Below, piece by piece: positions 1 through 5,513 of a DNA stretch of 5,513 bases (positions are counted from its first letter, which is position 1; every line of letters starts with the position of its first letter). The position numbers and the translations under genes are program-made. This DNA comes from JAKFFN01 sp964444305 (GTDB lineage: Bacteria > Sumerlaeota > Sumerlaeia > Sumerlaeales > Sumerlaeaceae), in assembly GCA_964444305.1 (NCBI GenBank), contig CAYUGQ010000154.1, positions 1 to 5,513 on the forward strand. The letters run 5' to 3'. The notes under the pieces were generated by a model. That model had not been told where the DNA came from. It saw only the letters and a program-made list of their open reading frames with translations, and did not search any database.

Positions 1-1032
1 TTAGGGAAGAATTCGGATGGCGTCAGCCATAACCACATCACCTGAACCAGTCCAGCAAGACAACTGCGTCGTACGATTACCCGTACCGAGGCTGACCGAA
101 CCCAGGTTATTCCAGCGGTTACCATTAACCTGCTGGTTCACGTTGACCACGTTGCCGTTAGGCAGAATGAACGGCGCGCTGGGGGAGCGGTTTGCACCGG
201 CTGGCCACCAGGCCTGTACGCGATAGGTACCGGATTTCGGAACGTTAATAGTCCAGGAAGCCGGATCACTTACCGCCGCCGTCGAACGCCATTTGTAGTT
301 CGAACCATATTTATCCGAAGCAGACGTCGCCGTCACCCAGTTGCTGGAAGCAGACGGGCTGTCGTTTACAATCGTCGGAAGAGGGCTGGAGCTGCCCGGC
401 GTATAGGCCGTGATACCATAGTGGTTCTGAAGCGCAAACATGTGATGCTTTGCCATGTTGTCCTGATGACCTGAATTACCCAGATAACCACGATCATGCG
501 AAGAATCAATAAATCCAAGCTCAGCAAGGCTGGCAGGCATATTTGTTTCCCGAAGAACGTGGAAATTGGCAGCTTTGCCACCACGGTTGTTCAGACCCCA
601 CGCCTGAATCGACCGCGTCTGGATCTTGTTCCGCAGATCCACACTGTTTGAGTTCATGCTCGTGTAACAGAAGGTTTCCGTTCCACTGGCGCCACAGTTT
701 CCACACGCATTGTTATGAATAGACATAAACCGCGCAACACCATTACTGTTGGCATAATTAGTACGTGCTGGGAGAGAAACTGTTACGTCACTGGAGCGGG
801 TCATCAAGACCTGCCAGCTACCACCACCGGAACCGTCATTAGTATCCGCATTGAGCCAGTTGCGGAACTTGAGCGAGGTGTTCAGGTTATTGGATTTTTC
901 CGTCTGGCTTCCGCCAACGGCACCTGGGTCAGTACCACCGTGACCCGGGTCAATACAAACTTTGGCGGCAAACGCGCCAGAACAACTGAGAGATACAACG
1001 GCCGCGAGGGCGAATAAACGACTTGTAATCAT
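1..1032 (-). CDS. Secreted N-acetylmuramoyl-L-alanine amidase (Amidase_3) with C-terminal golvesin-like domain
   Basis: The 343-residue product is a zinc hydrolase expected to cleave the amide bond between N-acetylmuramic acid and L-alanine in peptidoglycan, outside the cytoplasm. Residues 1-22 form a Sec signal peptide with an AFA|A cleavage site. The Amidase_3 domain spans about residues 24-208. It opens with the IDPGHGGTDPGA motif; His31, Glu45 and His106 (in MSIHNNA) fit the three zinc ligands, and Glu171 (in LAELGF) fits the catalytic glutamate, so the active site looks complete. A Ser/Pro linker (about 211-220) leads to a 120-residue C-terminal domain with the W..Y...YKWRS, SGTYRVQAWWPAG and ANRSPSAPF pattern of golvesin/xanthan-lyase CBD-like domains, probably a wall or glycan binding module. 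Cys110, Cys113 and Cys122 cluster beside the His106 ligand and may form disulphides. The stop codon is complete at positions 1-3. The ATG at 1032 is preceded by GGAG with a 10-nt spacer. The gene lies 154 bp downstream of the propeller gene on the same strand. Catalytic assignment is strong; the physiological role (division, remodelling or lysis of other cells) is not shown. Confidence 0.93.
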   Translation of the reverse strand: MITSRLFALAAVVSLSCSGAFAAKVCIDPGHGGTDPGAVGGSQTEKSNNLNTSLKFRNWLNADTNDGSGGGSWQVLMTRSSDVTVSLPARTNYANSNGVARFMSIHNNACGNCGASGTETFCYTSMNSNSVDLRNKIQTRSIQAWGLNNRGGKAANFHVLRETNMPASLAELGFIDSSHDRGYLGNSGHQDNMAKHHMFALQNHYGITAYTPGSSSPLPTIVNDSPSASSNWVTATSASDKYGSNYKWRSTAAVSDPASWTINVPKSGTYRVQAWWPAGANRSPSAPFILPNGNVVNVNQQVNGNRWNNLGSVSLGTGNRTTQLSCWTGSGDVVMADAIRILP

Positions 1033-1042
1033 ACCACTTAAG

Positions 1043-1046
1043 CTCC
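1043..1046 (-). promoter_or_regulatory. Ribosome binding site of the amidase gene
   Basis: GGAG on the minus strand lies 10 nt before the ATG at 1032. It supports that start, which is also the one that gives a complete signal peptide. Confidence 0.6.
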
Positions 1047-1108
1047 GTTCAAAGGTTTAAAGCATCGACGTGCTAAGGGTTACCTGTGCCCATTGACATC
1101 AGGTTCAT

Positions 1109-1136
1109 CTTTTCCGAATTCAGGACCCCGGAAAAG
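1109..1136. repeat. 8-bp inverted repeat in the propeller-amidase gap
   Basis: CTTTTCCG at 1109-1116 is perfectly matched by CGGAAAAG at 1129-1136 around a 12-nt loop. Neither strand has a U-run after the stem, so it does not look like a standard intrinsic terminator. On the minus strand it falls between the stop of the propeller gene and the amidase start. Two weaker dyads follow it: ACCTG (1083-1087) with CAGGT (1100-1104), and AGCAT with GTGCT around 1061-1074. The transcript here could fold as an mRNA-processing or stability structure, or be a regulator site. I do not recognise a known riboswitch. Confidence 0.45.
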
Positions 1137-1186
1137 GACTACTCGTCTCCTTTCTCATCTAAACGATAAGGCACTAAAATGGGAAC

Positions 1187-2194
1187 CTATTGCAGGGACC
1201 CAATGTAAATCTGGCCGTCAGCCTCAAAAGCAATTCTCTGGCCATCCGGGCTAACCGCCGGTTTGGTCTCAATCAGCGGCGAACCATCAGTAAGGTTGGA
1301 AACATTCTGCCCGTCCAGACTGCTATGGTACAAATCCCCAGCCACCAGGTTATGTCCATCATCCTGCGTCACAGTGTAAACTATCCCACTGCCGTCCGGT
1401 AAAAACGACGGGTTCTCTCCATAACCAATATGAACAGGCGGAGCCGACCCATCAGCCGGAACCACATAGATACCCGTCTCAATTCCATTGTACGCAATGT
1501 ATTTGCCGTCATCAGAAACCACCCCGCCATAATAGCGGTCCTCACCAGCACTGATAGGCACCGGCGCTTCCCCCGGATTCTCCCGGTAATAAACCACATC
1601 GTCAGAATTAAAAGCCCCGGTAATATTCGAATCAAGCACCGCATCAACACCACTGGCCGGCGTACCATCCGGGTTAAATTCCTGCCGTTCACCACTATTG
1701 CTTTTAGCTACGATCTTCCCATCTTTGGTCCACTCTGCTCCATGACCAATATGATCCTTCCCAGTAATCTGGGTAATCCCCCCCCCATTGATTCCCCGGG
1801 TATACAGGCCAGAATAACCCGCCGACGAAAACATCAGTTCCAGCCCATCCGGAGACCAACGGGGAGCCATAAAATCTCCCTCATCAGGCGTAGTGATCGG
1901 ACGCACTTCAGTAATCCGCCGGGTACCGTTAGCCTTCGGCATCATGTTAGCACGCGGCCGATTATCCGCCGCCGGAGCCCCGGCCTCATCCAAAAAATAG
2001 ACCTGCGGTTTACTCTCAGATTTCTTCCCGGCCTTCTCAGAAGCATCCGCCACCCGCTCTTCTGCAGCAGCCCGCCCCTCAGCAGAAATAGACACACCGG
2101 AATCCGAATCAGATCCCGAATTAATCCACCAGATGATACCGCCCCCCAGCGCTACTCCTGCCACAACTAAAAAAACAGAACTACGTTGTTTCAT
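1187..2194 (-). CDS. Signal-anchored TolB-like (PD40) beta-propeller protein
   Basis: The 335-residue product has a short basic N terminus and one hydrophobic segment (about residues 7-25) without a clear signal-peptidase site, so it is probably anchored in the inner membrane with its body in the periplasm. A Ser/Asp-rich and then Glu/Lys/Ala-rich stalk (about 27-100) follows. The rest is a six-bladed propeller of the TolB/PD40 type. The repeats are visible as RWSPDG (112-117), EWTKDG (154-159), AFNSDD (194-199), VVSDDG (225-230), SFLPDG (263-268) and AVSPDG (313-318), each followed by a hydrophobic strand. Such propellers usually mediate protein-protein contacts. The N-terminal domain of true TolB is not recognisable, and no tol-pal genes are adjacent, so this is not called tolB. 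The start was set at 2194 rather than at an in-frame ATG at 2245, because GGAGGAGT lies 8 nt upstream of 2194 and the membrane segment follows directly. Codons 137-139 are GGG GGG GGG, a nine-G run that could slip. Transcription probably starts in the shared region with the divergent 987-residue gene. The specific partner or role is unknown. Confidence 0.88.
   Translation of the reverse strand: MKQRSSVFLVVAGVALGGGIIWWINSGSDSDSGVSISAEGRAAAEERVADASEKAGKKSESKPQVYFLDEAGAPAADNRPRANMMPKANGTRRITEVRPITTPDEGDFMAPRWSPDGLELMFSSAGYSGLYTRGINGGGITQITGKDHIGHGAEWTKDGKIVAKSNSGERQEFNPDGTPASGVDAVLDSNITGAFNSDDVVYYRENPGEAPVPISAGEDRYYGGVVSDDGKYIAYNGIETGIYVVPADGSAPPVHIGYGENPSFLPDGSGIVYTVTQDDGHNLVAGDLYHSSLDGQNVSNLTDGSPLIETKPAVSPDGQRIAFEADGQIYIGSLQ
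1778..1786 (-). repeat. Nine-G homopolymer within the propeller gene
   Basis: Nine consecutive C on the plus strand give G9 in the coding strand, encoding Gly137-Gly139 between the first and second propeller repeats. Losing one G brings an in-frame TAG after about 25 codons, and gaining one brings a TAA at nearly the same place. Either change would remove five of the six blades. Runs of this length are typical sites of slipped-strand errors. Whether it varies in the living population, or is simply a sequencing risk, cannot be told here. Confidence 0.9.
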
Positions 2195-2202
2195 ACAGCC
2201 GT

Positions 2203-2210
2203 ACTCCTCC
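2203..2210 (-). promoter_or_regulatory. Strong ribosome binding site that fixes the propeller gene start
   Basis: GGAGGAGT on the minus strand is 8 nt upstream of the ATG at 2194. It decides between that ATG and the upstream in-frame ATG at 2245, which would add 17 residues ahead of the membrane anchor. Confidence 0.75.
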
Positions 2211-2280
2211 AACTCGGAAACCCGAATTTTCAAACTTCGGCACACTTCGCCAACGATCTTCTGCTTTAAAAAAGGATTTA

Positions 2281-2297
2281 ATTTGACCCTGTCAAAT
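2281..2297. promoter_or_regulatory. Perfect 7-3-7 inverted repeat, candidate operator
   Basis: ATTTGAC, a CCT spacer and GTCAAAT form a perfect dyad centred at 2289. It sits in the divergent control region, just downstream of the -10 of the best minus-strand promoter candidate, about where transcription would start. This fits a repressor site for a dimeric helix-turn-helix protein. A weak hairpin followed by CTTTTT is the alternative reading, but no gene ends here, so a terminator is unlikely. No regulator gene is inside the window. Confidence 0.5.
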
Positions 2298-2298
2298 C

Positions 2299-2327
2299 TT
2301 TTTAACAGAAACTTGATTTAGTGTCAA
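2299..2327 (-). promoter_or_regulatory. Candidate sigma70-type promoter for the propeller gene
   Basis: On the minus strand TTGACA (2327-2322) is a consensus -35 box, followed after 17 nt by TAAAAA (2304-2299) as a four-of-six -10 box. The expected transcript start, near 2292, is inside the 7-3-7 inverted repeat and leaves a leader of about 100 nt. A second TTGACA (2295-2290), inside the dyad, has a poorer TTTAAA partner at 2270-2265 with a 19-nt spacer. Promoter rules of the host are unknown. Confidence 0.4.
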
Positions 2328-2330
2328 TAT
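2302..2330 (+). promoter_or_regulatory. Weak candidate promoter for the 987-residue gene
   Basis: TTAACA (2302-2307) matches five of six bases of a -35 box, and CAATAT (2325-2330) lies 17 nt later with only three of six -10 bases. If used, it overlaps the minus-strand promoter almost completely, so the two genes would compete for polymerase. This is the best plus-strand match I could find, but it is weak. Confidence 0.2.
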
Positions 2331-2333
2331 CAA
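2313..2333. promoter_or_regulatory. Second TTGA/TCAA dyad, candidate operator
   Basis: TTGAT (2313-2317) and ATCAA (2329-2333) are inverted around 11 nt, and an inner TCAA at 2324-2327 gives an alternative pairing. The half sites resemble those of the perfect dyad at 2281-2297, with a centre about 31-34 bp away, close to three helical turns. It covers the TTGACA -35 box on the minus strand. Because the two motifs overlap, part of the resemblance may simply be the promoter box itself. Confidence 0.3.
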
Positions 2334-2393
2334 AATTCCCCTTGCGCTGGGCAGTTCCCACAATTACGAAACTCAAACCGTCGTTCCTAAACA

Positions 2394-2399
2394 GGGGAG
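2394..2399 (+). promoter_or_regulatory. Ribosome binding site of the 987-residue gene
   Basis: GGGGAG ends 6 nt before the ATG at 2406 and 9 nt before a second ATG at 2409. Both starts are usable, and they differ only by one methionine at the tip of the signal peptide. Confidence 0.65.
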
Positions 2400-2405
2400 A
2401 GAAAA

Positions 2406-5369
2406 ATGATGCGTTTTCCGCGGTATCTTTTCGTACTCTGCACAGTAGCAATAACCGTTCTAACCACAGCGCCATCAGCGGCACAGAGTATCACCGTAAA
2501 AGGAATCGTCACAGACTCCGCCCGCCAGCCACTGCCCAATGCCGACGTAGTCCTGGTGCCCGACAAAACCCGGTATTTTTTTCCAGATGAGATCAATCCC
2601 ATGGCCCGGGCCACCTCAAACCAGGAAGGCGAATTCAGCCTCACCGTCTCAGCCACCACCCAGCCCGTAGCCCTCATGGGCTGGACCGCCACCCACCGCA
2701 TGACAAAGTTTCCGGTAAATCTCGAATCCGCCGAAGGCCGCCTCGTGGGCCTCGCCCTGCAAGACGGTTTCACCCTGAACGGCAAAGTCATTGACCAGGA
2801 GACCGGAGCCGCCATTAGCGGCGCCACAGTAGGTCCGTTAGCTCCCGGTCTCGAAGTCCCCATGCAGCGCGGCCTCCGGATAATGCCCCAATGGACCACC
2901 ACCGATGATCAAGGCCAGTTTACCCTAACCGGAATCGCCACCGACATCGACCATCAGTTTACCGTTCAAGCCAATGGATACACCCTCGCCAACGTAGAAC
3001 TAAGCTCCCGCCAGCGCGACGTAACCGTTCCCCTCACCAAAGGCGGATTCACCGTATCAGGCGAAGTCTACGCCAGCGACCGCCGCGATTCCCTTTTCGC
3101 TGACACCTTAATCTGGGCCAACGGAAATGGTTTCAATCTTTACACAAAAACCGATTCCCGCAGCCGCTTCACCATCAATGGCCTTCCCGGCGGAACTTTC
3201 TCCATAGAACCCCTTTTTCCGCAAACAGATAGAGCCACCGAAGTCGCCGTAGTAGAAATGCCCCGCGACAATAACACCTCCATTTCCCTCAAGGTAAGCG
3301 GCGGCTATTACATCGAAGGCACCACCATCGACGACGAAACCAGCTCCACCGCCGCAAACGTACCGGTGTCAATCGGAGACAGATGGACCACATCCTCTGC
3401 CAGCGGCCGCTTCCGCTTCGGTCCATTTTATACCGGAACCTACATCTCTCCCATTATACCAGAAAAAGACGGCTGGAAACTCGTCAAAGTAAATACCGGC
3501 AACGAGTACGACACAGCCGAAGGCTTCGAAGACATGCGCGATATTGAAATCCGTGTCCGCCGCCGCCGCGACCTCCAGGTATCCCTCGACGGATACGAAT
3601 ACACCACATCCCCCGTCATGATGACTCTCATGGCATCGACCGGCGAAATCACCCGCGCAGAAGCAACATCCCGATCCCTAACCATGCCCGTCTTCTCACA
3701 AGGAAATTACTACCTCTACGGCACCTCCGGCGGCCTCGCAACCCAGCTCGAAACCATCACCGTGAGCGACAACACATCCATTCCTGTCGCCCTGACTCTC
3801 GATCAGGCAGCCCGCGTTTCCGGCCGGGTAGAAGTTACCAACTCAAACGAAACAACCCGCGTTCAAACATTGCGCCTCAGCACTCATATCAACGACCAAG
3901 GCCAAAACGGACCCGCTGTCAGCTTCCAGACTAACCCCAAAGCCGACGGCGGATTCTCCATGCCCATAATGCCCACAGGCCAGTTTCTCCTCACCATTTC
4001 CAACGAAACAGAAACTCATAAAACAACCCGTTCCGTCACCTTTTCCCGAGGCCTGAACGATCTTGGAACACTAACATTCCAAGCCGGAAACCGCCTCAGC
4101 GGTCGCGTCATCAGCGGCCCCGACTCCGTCGTCCCATTCGCCCGCGTAACCCTGGCCCTCGATGAAGGGATCATGCGCACTGAAACCGACGAAAACGGAA
4201 AGTTTGCCTTTGAAGACATCTATACAGAAAAACTACCCACCCTCGTAGTCGAAGCCGCCACCTTTGCTCTTCACCGACAAGCCGACCTCGAACTCCCCGC
4301 AGAAAATCTCGAGATCACTCTCCAGAAAATGGGGAGGATCGTGATCACCGTCGAAGCCTCCGCCGGCTCCCCGTGGGACGTCCATCTTGTCCGAATGAAC
4401 CGCTGGGCCATGGGCACCTATGCCAATCAAATGATAGGCAACTCTATTTTCCAGCGAGAAGTTCTCGGCGGAGAGTCCCTCGAAACTTCTCTAGACGAAG
4501 AAGGAACTTTCCGCGCAATCGCCATCAGCAAAGGCAGCTCAGAAGTACGTGTAAGCGAAGCCTTCCAATGGGCCGGTCAAAAAGCAACCGGCGAAACAAT
4601 CATCCTCGACCGCGGCACTCCCGGCCGAATCTCCGGAACCGTGGAAGGCGCATCCGGGTCCATCCAGGTAACCGTAATAAACACCGCCGTACCCGAACAA
4701 ATCAGGCAGGACAATCTAGAAAAGGTCGTACCCGTGACTAACGGACGCTTCGATGCAAGCGGCCTCGTGCCCGGAAACTACATGGTCCTCGGCGAAGGCG
4801 AACTATACTCAGGATACACCCTTAATGTCGAGGTCGGCCCCGGGGAAACCGCCACAGCCAATCTCGCAGCCCTTCAAGCCCTCACCGCCCAGGGTCAGGT
4901 TGTATTTGCAGACCAGCCCCTCGTCGGAGCAAAGGTTAGCATGATCTCCGAAACCGATCCCTCATCGCCCGCCCGCACCACCGATACTGACGCAGAAGGT
5001 CGCTTCGCTTTTGACGGCATCCTTCCCGATTCTTATCAGGTCACAGCCACCTACGACTCCGATGAAGGCGAACTGCAAACTCAGACCGCTATAACCGTCG
5101 AAGCCAACAAGCCACCCTCCGCAATCATGCTAAACCTCACTCCACCCCGCCCCGTCCTCTTCACCGTCGAATCCGGCTTCACCCTCAATCCCGAAATGCC
5201 CGTAATGCTCATGAACAAACAAACACGCCAGCTCACCACTGCAAAATGGGTCAACGGACAAATCGAAGCCGACGTCCCCCCCGGCGAATATGACGTCTGG
5301 GAAGGCGACGCCGTAAACGGTAAAGCCATCGTCTCCGAAGACGCAACCGGACGAATCAGCCGGCAGTAG
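2406..5369 (+). CDS. Large secreted protein of tandem carboxypeptidase-regulatory-like (beta-sandwich) domains
   Basis: The 987-residue product starts with a Sec signal peptide (basic MMRFPR, hydrophobic core to about residue 21, likely cleavage SAA|Q at 26/27). The mature chain appears to be a string of 80-100-residue beta-sandwich units. Each begins with a GxV/SG.V strand and contains a D..G.F strand and a G.Y/F turn: about 30-116, 122-210, 215-296, 298-384, 468-559, 561-639, 738-820 and 825-910. Clear motifs are VKGIVTDSARQPLPNADV, TDDQGQFTLTGI, LSGRVISG with TDENGKFAF, and TDAEGRFAFDGILPDSYQV. Segments 386-467, 645-736 and 915-985 are also beta-rich but less typical. No catalytic motif, TonB plug or barrel, C-terminal membrane helix, LPXTG or PEP-CTERM signal is visible. 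In this family the repeats usually act as structural or binding modules, so a periplasmic or surface scaffold or adhesion role is inferred, not shown. The gene is divergent from the propeller gene across 211 bp. Its third codon positions strongly favour C, and the frame is uninterrupted to a TAG at 5367-5369. Confidence 0.9.
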   Translation: MMRFPRYLFVLCTVAITVLTTAPSAAQSITVKGIVTDSARQPLPNADVVLVPDKTRYFFPDEINPMARATSNQEGEFSLTVSATTQPVALMGWTATHRMTKFPVNLESAEGRLVGLALQDGFTLNGKVIDQETGAAISGATVGPLAPGLEVPMQRGLRIMPQWTTTDDQGQFTLTGIATDIDHQFTVQANGYTLANVELSSRQRDVTVPLTKGGFTVSGEVYASDRRDSLFADTLIWANGNGFNLYTKTDSRSRFTINGLPGGTFSIEPLFPQTDRATEVAVVEMPRDNNTSISLKVSGGYYIEGTTIDDETSSTAANVPVSIGDRWTTSSASGRFRFGPFYTGTYISPIIPEKDGWKLVKVNTGNEYDTAEGFEDMRDIEIRVRRRRDLQVSLDGYEYTTSPVMMTLMASTGEITRAEATSRSLTMPVFSQGNYYLYGTSGGLATQLETITVSDNTSIPVALTLDQAARVSGRVEVTNSNETTRVQTLRLSTHINDQGQNGPAVSFQTNPKADGGFSMPIMPTGQFLLTISNETETHKTTRSVTFSRGLNDLGTLTFQAGNRLSGRVISGPDSVVPFARVTLALDEGIMRTETDENGKFAFEDIYTEKLPTLVVEAATFALHRQADLELPAENLEITLQKMGRIVITVEASAGSPWDVHLVRMNRWAMGTYANQMIGNSIFQREVLGGESLETSLDEEGTFRAIAISKGSSEVRVSEAFQWAGQKATGETIILDRGTPGRISGTVEGASGSIQVTVINTAVPEQIRQDNLEKVVPVTNGRFDASGLVPGNYMVLGEGELYSGYTLNVEVGPGETATANLAALQALTAQGQVVFADQPLVGAKVSMISETDPSSPARTTDTDAEGRFAFDGILPDSYQVTATYDSDEGELQTQTAITVEANKPPSAIMLNLTPPRPVLFTVESGFTLNPEMPVMLMNKQTRQLTTAKWVNGQIEADVPPGEYDVWEGDAVNGKAIVSEDATGRISRQ

Positions 5370-5429
5370 CTCGAGACAATATCATTCCAACAAACTTTCT
5401 GGTCCCAAAGGGTTCCGTAAGGTCCCATG

Positions 5430-5448
5430 CGGGAATTGTAGCTTCCCG
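5430..5448. repeat. Small hairpin after the 987-residue gene
   Basis: CGGGAA at 5430-5435 pairs perfectly with TTCCCG at 5443-5448 around a 7-nt loop, about 60 bp after the stop codon. No T-run follows, so it is at best a weak or factor-assisted transcript end. A direct repeat of GGTCCCA (5401-5407 and 5421-5427) lies just upstream. Confidence 0.3.
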
Positions 5449-5475
5449 TCCGTCTGATCTACAACCATCTCCATC

Positions 5476-5513
5476 ATGAAGACGGTGATGACCCTCCGCA
5501 AAGCCGGCTTGGC
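5476..5513 (+). CDS. Possible start of a further gene, cut by the window end
   Basis: An ATG at 5476 opens a frame reading MKTVMTLRKAGL to the window edge. The frame is closed by a TGA at 5455 just upstream, so no earlier ATG in it is possible. There is no convincing Shine-Dalgarno site (CATCTCCATC precedes it), and 12 codons are too few to judge a family. The minus strand is also open here, reading from the edge to a TGA at 5382-5384, so the coding strand of this tail is undecided. Confidence 0.15.
   Translation, partial: MKTVMTLRKAGL

Noticed and set aside
1093..1121. TTGACA at 1093-1098 on the plus strand as a promoter -35 box
   Set aside because: The base positions 17 nt later read GAATTC, a poor -10, and both flanking genes are on the minus strand, so there is nothing for it to drive.
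1430..2170. A 246-codon open frame on the plus strand opposite the propeller gene
   Set aside because: It is rich in Arg, Pro, Ile and His with no domain pattern, lacks a ribosome site, and is the antisense of a frame with clear PD40 repeats, a strong ribosome site and a membrane anchor.
2281..2303. Intrinsic terminator: ATTTGAC/GTCAAAT stem followed by CTTTTT
   Set aside because: The stem is AT-rich with a three-base loop, and no gene ends upstream on the plus strand. An operator in the divergent region explains it better.
2576..2582. T7 run in the repeat-protein gene as a second slippage site
   Set aside because: Seven T coding for Tyr-Phe-Phe is short for phase variation and occurs readily by chance.
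2387..2902. A 171-codon open frame on the minus strand over the start of the repeat protein
   Set aside because: It lies opposite the signal peptide and first repeats of the 987-residue protein, shows no family features, and would run through that gene's ribosome site.
2406..5369. TonB-dependent receptor identity for the repeat protein
   Set aside because: The regulatory-like domains suggest it, but there is no plug domain, no TonB box and no barrel-like C terminus ending in an aromatic residue.
5081..5428. A 115-codon open frame on the minus strand over the end of the repeat protein
   Set aside because: Most of it is antisense to a well-supported beta-sandwich repeat frame, and it has no signal or motif of its own.
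5382..5513. A frame open on the minus strand from the window edge, 43 residues (AKPALRRVITVFMMEM...) ending in TGA
   Set aside because: It could be the tail of a convergent gene, but another minus-strand frame is also open here and no family is recognisable, so the open stretch is within chance.

Overview
The window carries three well-supported protein genes, all predicted to be exported or membrane-anchored, and two short edges that are hard to read. It looks like a chromosomal piece of a free-living Gram-negative bacterium of moderate GC content. The reasons are purine-rich Shine-Dalgarno sites (GGAG, GGAGGAGT, GGGGAG), Sec-type signal sequences, a TolB-like beta-propeller protein and a large protein built of carboxypeptidase-regulatory-like domains. 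The last type is common in Acidobacteriota, Bacteroidota, myxobacteria and some gammaproteobacteria. I cannot fix the phylum from sequence alone.

Layout. (1) 1-1032, minus strand: a secreted zinc N-acetylmuramoyl-L-alanine amidase (Amidase_3 fold) with a C-terminal golvesin/xanthan-lyase-type accessory domain; its stop codon is the first three bases of the window. (2) 1033-1186: a 154-bp gap with an 8-bp inverted repeat. (3) 1187-2194, minus strand: a signal-anchored, roughly six-bladed TolB/PD40-type beta-propeller protein with a nine-G homopolymer inside its coding sequence. (4) 2195-2405: an AT-rich divergent control region with a perfect 7-3-7 inverted repeat, a second related dyad and a good minus-strand promoter candidate. 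(5) 2406-5369, plus strand: a 987-residue secreted protein made almost entirely of tandem beta-sandwich repeats of the carboxypeptidase-regulatory-like (CarboxypepD_reg/DUF4480-like) type. (6) 5370-5513: a non-coding tail with a small hairpin and possibly the start of another plus-strand gene.

How the genes may work together. Genes 2 and 3 are divergently transcribed from one 211-bp region and could share a regulator acting on the TTGA/TCAA dyads. The amidase follows gene 2 on the same strand, but the 154-bp gap leaves open whether they are co-transcribed. All three products act outside the cytoplasm: one cuts peptidoglycan cross-bridges, one is an envelope propeller typical of protein-protein contacts, and one is a long beta-rich surface or periplasmic protein. 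A cell-envelope or surface function is a reasonable inference, but no specific pathway is shown. No RNA gene, mobile element, CRISPR array or recombination site was seen.
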